Source: Methanoculleus sp. UBA208
GTDB lineage: Archaea > Halobacteriota > Methanomicrobia > Methanomicrobiales > Methanoculleaceae
Reading direction: 5' to 3'
DNA: 14,728 nucleotides
NCBI RefSeq assembly: GCF_002498065.1
Contig: NZ_DAFZ01000071.1
Location: 1 to 14,728 of the forward strand
Shown: piece by piece, positions 1-6,777 of the stretch
Layout of the letters: every line of letters begins with the position of its first letter
Position numbering within the stretch: the first letter of the stretch is position 1
Made by a program: the position numbers and the translations under genes
The notes under the pieces: model-generated
What the model was told of the DNA's origin: nothing
Databases searched by the model: none
What the model saw: the letters and a program-made list of their open reading frames with translations, nothing else

Positions 1-704
<704 letters not shown>

Positions 705-835
705 TTGGAAGTAATGCACACTACTAAACTTGGGAGGAATTAGCGGTTACTGAACAAATTTCCGCATTGCCAATGCCAACGTCAGAACCAACCCGCTCAA
801 TGGCGGTCGCGTTGATTCTCCATCAACAGGAAAAC

Positions 836-863
836 AATGTTTATTTTGTAAATATTTAAACAT
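836..863 (-). promoter_or_regulatory. Promoter candidate P1 (closest to 16S)
   Basis: On the minus strand TTTAAATA (853-860) is a good archaeal TATA box. Start would fall near 830-836, giving a leader of about 130 nt before 16S. The box lies in one arm of a 6-bp inverted repeat (ATGTTT/AAACAT, 837-842 and 858-863, spacer 15), the same geometry seen at the next two promoters upstream. An alternative is that this AT-rich stretch is part of the 16S processing stem. Confidence 0.5.
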
Positions 864-878
864 GTGTTTCCTGTATCG

Positions 879-899
879 GATCCGAGTCAGACTCGGATC
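879..899 (-). repeat. Hairpin in 16S leader
   Basis: A perfect inverted repeat: GATCCGAGT (879-887) and ACTCGGATC (891-899) with a 3-nt loop, between promoters P1 and P2. Transcripts from P2 and upstream would include it. There is no T-tract, so it is more likely a structural or processing element than a terminator. Confidence 0.6.
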
Positions 900-959
900 T
901 TCATATCCTTTGATTACAGGGAAACCCGACCCGAATCAGACCAGGTCGCTTCACCTGCG

Positions 960-1000
960 CAGGAATTAATGTTTGTATTTCATTACATATAAACATTCCC
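960..1000 (-). promoter_or_regulatory. rRNA promoter candidate P2
   Basis: Minus-strand TATA box TTTATATG at 986-993, preceded by a purine-rich GGGAA resembling a BRE. Start is predicted around 962-966. The arms AATGTTT/AAACATT (968-974 and 991-997, spacer 16) form a perfect 7-bp inverted repeat that includes the box and the region just before the start. A near copy lies 141 bp upstream as P3. Confidence 0.7.
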
Positions 1001-1055
1001 ATCCTGCTTCAGGCCCGTTCCGGAAATTCAGAGCGAATTCCCGACCCAATCGCGG

Positions 1056-1101
1056 AGCACGACCAGGGATTCGAACCCCGGTCGCCCCGCTTCACCCGTG
1101 C
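1056..1101 (-). other. tRNA acceptor/T-arm-like element (tRNA relic?) in rRNA leader
   Basis: On the minus strand a T-arm with the exact consensus loop TTCGAAT (1069-1075) sits on a stem of up to 8 bp (1061-1068 with 1076-1083, one G-U). It is followed by GTCGTGC (1057-1063) and then TCCG. Upstream, GCACGGG (1095-1101) can pair with that 3' strand (five Watson-Crick pairs plus one wobble), like a tRNA acceptor stem. No D-arm or anticodon arm fits in the 11 or so bases between, so it is not a functional tRNA gene. It may be a degenerate or internally deleted tRNA, a processing signal, or chance. Confidence 0.4.
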
Positions 1102-1142
1102 AGGGATTAATGTTTGCGAGTTATCGCATATAAACATTGTGT
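1101..1142 (-). promoter_or_regulatory. rRNA promoter candidate P3
   Basis: Minus-strand TATA box TTTATATG at 1127-1134, with start predicted near 1103-1107. The perfect AATGTTT/AAACATT inverted repeat is at 1109-1115 and 1132-1138 (spacer 16). Both the box and the flanking words (CCTGAAGC upstream, ATTAAT and GGTGAAGCG downstream) match P2, so the two promoter modules are direct repeats. Confidence 0.7.
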
Positions 1143-1202
1143 TCCCGCTTCAGGGCCCGGGCCAGGAACCCATCGCATATTCCCGGACCGATCGCATCAG
1201 GA

Positions 1203-1221
1203 CGCCCGCATTGTGCGGGCG
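1203..1221 (-). repeat. GC-rich hairpin between P3 and P4
   Basis: CGCCCGCA / TGCGGGCG, 8 bp with a 3-nt loop, without a T-tract. It would be transcribed from P4 and upstream promoters. Its role is unknown. Confidence 0.5.
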
Positions 1222-1259
1222 CCGATACATCTTGTGAGAATACCCGTTGAATCTCCGGA

Positions 1260-1271
1260 CATATAAACATT
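1260..1271 (-). promoter_or_regulatory. rRNA promoter candidate P4
   Basis: The 12-bp string CATATAAACATT (plus-strand reading) is identical to those at P2 and P3, giving minus-strand TTTATATG at 1260-1267. The downstream AAACATT arm present at P2 and P3 is absent here. Start would fall near 1236-1240. Confidence 0.6.
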
Positions 1272-1370
1272 GTCAACCCGTATCAGACCCAAGTCGATGC
1301 TTGGGCCCTCACAACGGTTGAAGGGGCACAGACCAGACCACCCGGAACGGGCTGCACGGTCCGACGCCCT

Positions 1371-1416
1371 GACAACACAGCCTTGCAATGTTGTCACCAA
1401 TGCTATATAAGCATTC
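1371..1416 (-). promoter_or_regulatory. rRNA promoter candidate P5
   Basis: Minus-strand CTTATATA box at 1404-1411 after GGGAATG. The box is inside a short palindrome (AATGCT-5 nt-AGCATT). A 7-bp inverted repeat, GACAACA/TGTTGTC (1371-1377 and 1389-1395), covers the predicted start at about 1380-1386. It is related to the P2-P4 promoters but more diverged. Confidence 0.55.
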
Positions 1417-1477
1417 CCTCGCTTCGTCAGGTCCAAGCCATATGCTTGTACCCCCACATGCATTGGAAGTTTCGGCC

Positions 1478-1499
1478 ATTCTGCACAAAAATGCAGAAT
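1478..1499 (-). repeat. Hairpin between P5 and P6
   Basis: ATTCTGCA (1478-1485) and TGCAGAAT (1492-1499), 8 bp, with a 6-nt A-rich loop that reads as T-rich on the minus strand. It could be a pause or termination site for read-through from scpA. No specific function can be assigned. Confidence 0.45.
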
Positions 1500-1544
1500 C
1501 CAGCACGAAATTTGCTTCCAACTTGACTACTACATGTTGTTGCC

Positions 1545-1560
1545 GGAGGTATTTATACAT
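1545..1560 (-). promoter_or_regulatory. Possible promoter P6
   Basis: TATAAATA on the minus strand (1550-1557), just downstream of the smc-scpA terminator candidate, could be the most distal rRNA promoter. The motif also reads as TTTATACA on the plus strand, so its direction is uncertain. No repeat arms like those of P2/P3 are seen. Confidence 0.35.
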
Positions 1561-1576
1561 TTACCCCGGCCCCGCG

Positions 1577-1638
1577 TAAAAAACGGCATCCCGTCATAGA
1601 GCAACCCGGAGTTGCCGCACAGATGCCCACAATGGGCA
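1577..1638 (-). terminator. Probable terminator of the smc-scpA operon
   Basis: About 110 bp past the scpA stop, the minus strand has a 6-bp stem TGCCCA/TGGGCA (1624-1638) and further downstream a T6 run (1578-1583). Archaeal termination depends mainly on T-tracts, so the T run is the likely signal; the hairpin may be incidental. Confidence 0.45.
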
Positions 1639-1745
1639 CCCGAAGCGCAGAAAATACTGCTGCGCGCGCAATGCCCCGGAGCCCGGGTACGACTGGACGG
1701 TCAACAAAACAGCAGGATTAACGACACAATATCGGCACGCGCTCA

Positions 1746-2510
1746 TCAGGCAGAGGGCGACTCGGCACGGGGGTCCTCTTCGACGCCACTCTCAGGAATC
1801 CGGTCGCCGACATAGATCTCGCCGAAGAACTCGTCCTGCCAGAGCGCGAGTTTGCCCTCAAGCATCAGGAACAGGAGCGGGATGTAGACTTCGCGGCGGG
1901 TCCGCCCCATCGTTCCGGATAAGTCGCCGAGGGTCAGGATATCCCCGTTCCGGGCGGCCCGTCGGAATTCCTCCATCACGACCGAGACCGCATTCTGGTA
2001 TCCCTCATCGTGCGCTACCGCCACCACGTCCCCGGCGTTGAGGTCGAGATCCGGTTCGCGGGGCACAGACACCCTTCTGCGCTGCTTGCGGCGCTGCTCC
2101 TTCTCCGCCGTCTTCAGTTGCTTGATGAGTTCGTAGAGCGTGACCGGCGGGCGTTTCCGCAGGCTCTTCCTTCCTAAGCGGCGCTGGATCTCCCGCTCCA
2201 GGCGGCCCATCGGCTCAAGATCGCCGGCCGACTCGAAGTCGAACCCGAGATCCGCGAACGGCTCGTCTTCATCGTCCGCAAACAACTCTTCATCCTCTTC
2301 GCCGTCCCATCCGTCGAGATAATCCGACTTCAGGCGCAGCAGACAGGCAGCATAAAAGAGCGTCCTCCCCGAGACCCGGAGATCCAGTTCCTTGCGTCGG
2401 TCGAGCTCGGCGAGGAAGCGATCCGTCACATCCACGATATCGATGTTCCAGGGATCGACTTCTCCGCGCTCGGCCATGCCCGCCAGGATCTCGACAGGTT
2501 CTTCATCCAT
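1746..2510 (-). CDS. scpA: Segregation and condensation protein ScpA (kleisin)
   Basis: The product, about 254 residues, is the kleisin subunit that bridges the two heads of an SMC dimer in the chromosome-organising condensin complex. The N-terminal part (EPVEILAGMAERGEVDPWNI, then LRVSGRTLFYAACLLRLKSDYL) is the family's typical SMC-neck-binding helical region. An acidic linker follows, and the last 70 or so residues (EEFRRAARNGDILTLGDLSG onward) fit the C-terminal winged helix. The ATG at 2508-2510 overlaps the smc stop by 8 bp, indicating translational coupling. A GTG four codons earlier (2522) is possible but matches the family start less well. No scpB lies beside it; the next feature downstream is the rRNA promoter region. 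Confidence 0.93.
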   Translation of the reverse strand: MDEEPVEILAGMAERGEVDPWNIDIVDVTDRFLAELDRRKELDLRVSGRTLFYAACLLRLKSDYLDGWDGEEDEELFADDEDEPFADLGFDFESAGDLEPMGRLEREIQRRLGRKSLRKRPPVTLYELIKQLKTAEKEQRRKQRRRVSVPREPDLDLNAGDVVAVAHDEGYQNAVSVVMEEFRRAARNGDILTLGDLSGTMGRTRREVYIPLLFLMLEGKLALWQDEFFGEIYVGDRIPESGVEEDPRAESPSA

Positions 2511-5500
2511 TGTTCTGCACACCGGTCACGTAGGTGCTCTTGTCGGGACGGATCGTCACGCCCACGATGCGGTCGGCGCGCTCGATCATGGGCTTTCGAA
2601 GCGAGACGATGATCGACTGCGCGCTCCCGGAGAGTTCGTTCATCATGGAAGCAATCCGGCCGACGTTGTTCCCGTCGAGGAACATATCGACTTCATCGAG
2701 TGCGTAGAACGGCGCGGGCATGTACTGCTGGATGGAGAAGATGAACGCGAGCGTGGTAAGCGACTTCTCGCCCCCGGAGAGTGACGAGAGGAGATGGACC
2801 TTCTTGTCGCGCGGCTGCACGGCAAACGTCATGCCGCCGGCAAACGGGTCCTCCTCGTTGTCGAGGATCAGCCTCCCGCTCCCGTCGGTCAACCGCGCGA
2901 AGATATCCCGGAAGTTCGTGTCGATCGCGGAAAAAGCGGTCATGAAGGCGTCATACTTCATCTTCTCATACTTCTCGATCCGCTCGAGAAGCATCATCCG
3001 CTCCCGCGAGAGCACCTCCTTCTTCTCGGTCCTCTCCTCGACGCGGGCAGCGACCCGGTCGCACTCCTCGATCGCGAGCATGTTCACCGCACCGATCTTC
3101 TTTAGCGCCCGCTCGGCCTCCGCAATCCCGGCATCGATGGCGGCGAGGTCGAGATCGGTCTCCACGTCGCCGGCCTGCTCCCGGAGCACCGAAAGTTCTG
3201 CTAAGAGCGAACGTTCCCGCTCATCGAGGGCATCGATCTGCATCCGGATGCGTTCCGCCGCAGCCGAGAGCTCGATAGAGCGCTGGTCCAGCACCCTGAT
3301 CTCCTCGAGGATCCGGTCCCGTTCTTCATGCAGGCCGGCGAGCTCGTCGGAGAACTCCTTCTGCCGCGCCTCGAGCTGCACGATCAGGCGGCGCTGATCC
3401 TCGATCTGCTCCTCTGTCGCCTTTATCTCGCTGTCGATCTCCTGGTTCTTCACCTCCAGGCGGCCCCGCTCCGCGGCGAGTTCCTCGATGCGGTTTGCGA
3501 AGTGCTGCCGCTCCCGTTTGGCATCGGTGATGTCGGCATCCTTGTTCCGGAGCCGGCGCTCGATATCCTCGACCGCCTTACGGAGTAACTCGTACTGCTC
3601 GGTGAGAACGGGAACCTCGGTATCGTCGAGTTTCTTCTTGAGGTCGTCGACCTCCGCCGAGAGCTGCGCGATCTCGCCGGCGGTCCGTTCGAGATCGGCC
3701 TCAAGCCGCGCAAGTTCCTCGCCGCCGGTCTTCGCGCTCTCGAGCAGGTCCTGCAGGGTCTCTCCCAGGGTCTGCCTTTCCCCCGCGAGCACTTCGGTGC
3801 GCTTCTGGAACTCGTCCACCAGCATGCGGTAGCGCGCAACCTGCTCGTCGATCGAACTCCGCTCAGCCCGTTTTGCCTCCGCAGCCACGGCAAGGCGGCC
3901 GATGGACGCCTCGATCTCCGCCGCCTCCGCTTCGAGTTCGGCAAGCGTCGCACGGACCCGGGCGATCTCGTCGTCGACCGCCACCCCGAACCCGCGGACC
4001 TTCTTCTTTGCCTGGGAGCCGCCGGTCATGGCGCCGCTCTTCTCGACGAAGTCCCCTTCCAGGGTGACCATCCTGTACCGGCCCATCAGCCGCCGCGCCC
4101 GCTCGAGGGTATCCACCACCACCGTCGCGCCGAAGACGACCCGGAACGCGCGTTCAAACGCAGGGTCGAACTCCAGGAGGTCGACCGCGTAGCCGACGAT
4201 ACCCGGGTCGGCCTCGAGCGGCGAGAGGATCGGGGGCCGGAGTTTGTTGAGCGGCAGGAAGGTGACCCGCCCGAGGCGGTTCTCTTTTAAGTAGCGGATC
4301 GCATCGGACGCCACCGCGTCGGTATCGACGATCACCCAGCGGAGCCGCCCCATCGCCGCCACATCGAGCGCGGTCGCGTACTCCGGCGGCGCGCGCCCGA
4401 GCTGCGCGACGATACCGTGGACGCCCTCCATGCCGAGGACGACATCCATCGCCTTCCCGCCGGCATCGCCGTGCGCCTGCTGCTGCGCCTCAAGGCGCAT
4501 CAGGCTCTGCTCGTTCTCCCGGATCTCTTTCTTCAGTCGGTCGAGCGCCGACCGCCGCGCAAAGAGCGTACTCTCGGCCTCGGAGAGGTCGCGCTCGATC
4601 TGCCGCTTCTGCGCTTCGCAGTCGGCCATGCAGGAAGAATAGTCCGCGACCTGCTCCTGCTTGTTCGCGAGCTCCTCCTCGACCTGCTGGATGCGCGCGT
4701 CCAGACGTTCCCGCTCCGATGTCCGCATCCGGCTCTTCTCGATGAAGATGTCCTGCTCGCGGAGGATCTTCGCCCGGAGCTCCTTTTTGCTCTCGAGGTC
4801 CTGCAGCCGGGCGAAGAGCTGGTCCTTTATCCCCTCGACCTCCTTGCTCTCGCTTGCGATACGCTCCTCGACCGCCTTCATCTCGTCGCGCTGCGTCGCG
4901 AGTTCCATGGCAAGGTTCGCCCGGTCGATCGAGAGGTTGCGGATCTGCCCGGCGCATTCCTCGACTTTCGCCTCGGCACGCTTGCTGTCCATGTAGATCC
5001 GCTGGACCGCCTCGAGGTTCTCGTCCCGGCTGACCTTCAGCCGCTCGATGGTCTTCTCACCGAGCTTGATCGCGCCCCGCGCCTCTTCGAGCCGCCCGAC
5101 GAGTTCGAGGTACTCGGGGCCGCTTTTATGGTTTATCTCCTCGTCGACGGCCTGCTGGCGCCCGCGCGCCTCCTCGATGCTCGCGCGGACAGTCTCAATC
5201 TCGCCGGCGTTGCGCTCGAGCGCTGCCTGCTGGTCGTGCGCGAGATCGTGGAGAGTGCCGATCTCCTGCTCTTTCTGCCGGACGAGCGCCGCCCCCCGGC
5301 ACTGCCCGAGGTGTTCCAGTTCTCCCTGCCACCGCCGGTACTCCACCGCCTGCTCGCGCTCGTGCTGGAGCGCATCCAGCCTCGCCACGAGCTCGTTTAA
5401 GAGGATCTCCTCACGCTCGAGCCGTTCCCGCACGACTTCAAGTTCCGAGAACGCCTGTCCGCGCTTGTGATCGAACTCGGCGACACCCGCTATCTCGTCG

Positions 5501-5949
5501 ATGATCTTTCGCCGCTCGCCGTCGGTCATCTCCATGATGCGGGTGATATCGCCCTGCATCACGACGTTGTAGCCTTCGGGCTTGATTCCGATCTTTGCCA
5601 GGAACTCGATGACGTCGCCCTGTTTGCAGAGGCGGTTGTTGAGATAGTTGTAACTGTAGTACCCCGTCGGCGTCCGCTTGATCCGGCGGCGGATCGTCGT
5701 GCCGTCCGAGAACGTGACCGTCACCTCGGCGGTGTTCTTCCCGGAGTTGACGTTGATGAGATCGGTCAACTTCTCGGCCCGCAGCCCCCGCGCACCCGAG
5801 AGGGCCAGGACGAAGAGGATACTGTCGATGATGTTACTCTTTCCGGATCCGTTCGGGCCTGAGACGACTGTAAATCCTTCAAAAAAAGGAATTTTCGTCT
5901 TTCTTGCGAAAGACTTGAAGTTGTCTATCTCAAGCTGCGTGATGTACAA
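2503..5949 (-). CDS. smc: Chromosome segregation ATPase SMC
   Basis: A full-length SMC protein of 1148 residues, the usual size, forming the ring-shaped ATPase of condensin. Visible parts in order: an N-terminal head with Walker A GPNGSGKS (31-38) and a Q-loop region around VVMQGDITRIME; a long coiled coil; a hinge at roughly 500-640 (from MEGVHGIVAQLG through GGS); a second coiled coil; and a C-terminal head with signature LSGGEKS (1057-1063) and Walker B FYALDEVD (about 1081-1088) with catalytic Glu. Translation appears to start at a TTG (5947-5949) placed 8 nt after GGGAG (5958-5962). No in-frame ATG gives a proper N-terminus, and MYITQLEIDNFKSF is the expected family start. Several long plus-strand ORFs here are antisense shadows. 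It is probably co-transcribed with the upstream coiled-coil gene and with scpA. Confidence 0.97.
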   Translation of the reverse strand: MYITQLEIDNFKSFARKTKIPFFEGFTVVSGPNGSGKSNIIDSILFVLALSGARGLRAEKLTDLINVNSGKNTAEVTVTFSDGTTIRRRIKRTPTGYYSYNYLNNRLCKQGDVIEFLAKIGIKPEGYNVVMQGDITRIMEMTDGERRKIIDEIAGVAEFDHKRGQAFSELEVVRERLEREEILLNELVARLDALQHEREQAVEYRRWQGELEHLGQCRGAALVRQKEQEIGTLHDLAHDQQAALERNAGEIETVRASIEEARGRQQAVDEEINHKSGPEYLELVGRLEEARGAIKLGEKTIERLKVSRDENLEAVQRIYMDSKRAEAKVEECAGQIRNLSIDRANLAMELATQRDEMKAVEERIASESKEVEGIKDQLFARLQDLESKKELRAKILREQDIFIEKSRMRTSERERLDARIQQVEEELANKQEQVADYSSCMADCEAQKRQIERDLSEAESTLFARRSALDRLKKEIRENEQSLMRLEAQQQAHGDAGGKAMDVVLGMEGVHGIVAQLGRAPPEYATALDVAAMGRLRWVIVDTDAVASDAIRYLKENRLGRVTFLPLNKLRPPILSPLEADPGIVGYAVDLLEFDPAFERAFRVVFGATVVVDTLERARRLMGRYRMVTLEGDFVEKSGAMTGGSQAKKKVRGFGVAVDDEIARVRATLAELEAEAAEIEASIGRLAVAAEAKRAERSSIDEQVARYRMLVDEFQKRTEVLAGERQTLGETLQDLLESAKTGGEELARLEADLERTAGEIAQLSAEVDDLKKKLDDTEVPVLTEQYELLRKAVEDIERRLRNKDADITDAKRERQHFANRIEELAAERGRLEVKNQEIDSEIKATEEQIEDQRRLIVQLEARQKEFSDELAGLHEERDRILEEIRVLDQRSIELSAAAERIRMQIDALDERERSLLAELSVLREQAGDVETDLDLAAIDAGIAEAERALKKIGAVNMLAIEECDRVAARVEERTEKKEVLSRERMMLLERIEKYEKMKYDAFMTAFSAIDTNFRDIFARLTDGSGRLILDNEEDPFAGGMTFAVQPRDKKVHLLSSLSGGEKSLTTLAFIFSIQQYMPAPFYALDEVDMFLDGNNVGRIASMMNELSGSAQSIIVSLRKPMIERADRIVGVTIRPDKSTYVTGVQNNG

Positions 5950-5974
5950 GGACGAGACTCCCTTAACCTACCGA

Positions 5975-6586
5975 TCAAAGGTCGACCGTGTCGTCCTCTT
6001 CAGCCTGGATGACATCATCCACCGGCCGTTCCTTCTGCTCGACGAAGAGCTTCCGTTCGGACGACTTGCCGCCTTTCATCCGGCCTTTCGCCGGGGTGCT
6101 CCGGGATCCGGTGCTGGCGACGATGTACTCCGAGGTTCTCCTCGGCTCCGGTTTCAGCGTCCCGTCGTTCTGCATGATGAGTTCCAGATCCTCATCTTCC
6201 GGGGCGGGCGTGGCCGGATGCTTCTCTGCCGGACGCGCGGGGCTCCGGGGTTCGGCGGCACGCGCGGGCGGGGACTCGGCGCCGGCGCGGGGCTCAGTCT
6301 GGAGCGTGGCCTCGGCTTTCTTCTCTGCGGCAACCACCGGCTTCTTCCGGCGTTCCTCGACGTCCCGGGAGAGTTTCATCGCCACGGACTTGACATCCAG
6401 AATCTCTTCCGTCAGGCCTTTCACCAGCGCCTCGAGCTCCCGTACCTTCCGCTCCAGATCGCGCAGGCGTTCATCTCCCGTTTCCGATGCCGGCCGGTGT
6501 GTATGCTCCTTCATCGTCTCCATCTCCTTTTCGCGCTCCGCAAGTTCTCGCTCAAGAAACCGTATCCTCGCATCTTTCTGCGCCAT
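5975..6586 (-). CDS. Hypothetical coiled-coil protein heading the smc-scpA operon
   Basis: I do not recognise a named family. The product is about 203 residues. Residues 1-80 are rich in E, K, R and L with heptad-like spacing (RIRFLERELAEREKEME; ERLRDLERKVRELEALVKGL), suggesting a coiled coil broken near residue 30. Residues 85-130 are Ala/Pro-rich and probably disordered. The C-terminal 70 residues contain LELIMQNDGTLKPEPRRTSE, a basic patch (AKGRMKGGKSSERK) and a strongly acidic tail (AEEDDTVDL). There is no signal peptide or membrane segment. ATG at 6584-6586 follows GAGGGAG by a few bases; an in-frame TTG at 6598 lies within that ribosome site and is less likely. The stop is 25 bp before smc. 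Position suggests a chromosome-related role, but that is inference only. Confidence 0.8.
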   Translation of the reverse strand: MAQKDARIRFLERELAEREKEMETMKEHTHRPASETGDERLRDLERKVRELEALVKGLTEEILDVKSVAMKLSRDVEERRKKPVVAAEKKAEATLQTEPRAGAESPPARAAEPRSPARPAEKHPATPAPEDEDLELIMQNDGTLKPEPRRTSEYIVASTGSRSTPAKGRMKGGKSSERKLFVEQKERPVDDVIQAEEDDTVDL

Positions 6587-6777
6587 TATCTCCCTCAAGC
6601 TAATCCTTGATAATAATTACGTAATAATATTACTATAGATTGCCCAAAAGAAGAATTATTACATTTTATCCGGGATGCTGTCGAGAGGAAAAAACGGCAG
6701 GTGCCGTACAGGCAGCCGTCATACACAAACACGTATAAAAGAAAGAATATTACCTCACCGCGGCAACCTTTTTCTGC
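6587..6777. promoter_or_regulatory. Divergent promoter region between the smc operon and glyA
   Basis: An AT-rich 191-bp spacer. For glyA, the plus-strand box GTATAAAAG (6733-6741) predicts a start near 6762-6764, leaving only about 15 nt of leader and no Shine-Dalgarno sequence before the ATG at 6778. For the minus-strand operon, a TATA-like CTATAGTAATATT lies around 6630-6640, giving a start near 6610. A 14-bp palindrome, ACGGCA-GG-TGCCGT (6694-6707), sits between the two promoters and could be a regulator site. A second palindrome, ATTACGTAAT, is at 6616-6625. Confidence 0.55.

Larger units (their letters stand above)
960..1159 (-). repeat. Direct repeat of promoter module, 141-bp period
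   Basis: Two modules (about 947-1017 and 1087-1159) share, in plus-strand order, CGCTTCACC, the AATGTTT/CATATAAACATT promoter dyad and GCTTCAGG-CCCG. Their promoter cores are offset by exactly 141 bp. The upstream module carries an extra segment of roughly 20-30 bp holding the tRNA-like T-arm. The pattern suggests duplication followed by divergence. Confidence 0.75.
705..1745 (-). promoter_or_regulatory. rRNA operon upstream region: multi-promoter array and leader, no protein gene
   Basis: About 1 kb separates the scpA stop from the 16S 5' end, and both genes lie on the minus strand. I see no convincing coding sequence: the ORFs here are short, lack family resemblance and overlap palindromes. 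The region instead holds six possible minus-strand TATA boxes (853-860, 986-993, 1127-1134, 1260-1267, 1404-1411, 1550-1557), several short hairpins and a tRNA-like element. Halophilic archaea are known to drive rRNA from several tandem repeated promoters, and this layout resembles that. Which boxes are active cannot be told from sequence. The last stretch, about 705-840, is probably removed during 16S maturation. Confidence 0.8.

Noticed and set aside
1056..1101. A functional tRNA gene
   Set aside because: There is no room for D and anticodon arms and no CCA end; only acceptor/T-arm likeness remains.
1197..1815. Short ORFs of 60-90 codons between 16S and scpA
   Set aside because: They run across promoter boxes and hairpins, lack ribosome sites and show no protein-like pattern.
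4417..5400. A 327-codon plus-strand ORF
   Set aside because: Antisense to smc coiled-coil codons; leucine/arginine-rich shadow produced by GC-rich codon use.
5678..6610. A 310-codon plus-strand ORF
   Set aside because: Crosses the smc start, the intergenic gap and the hypothetical gene in antisense; no family features.
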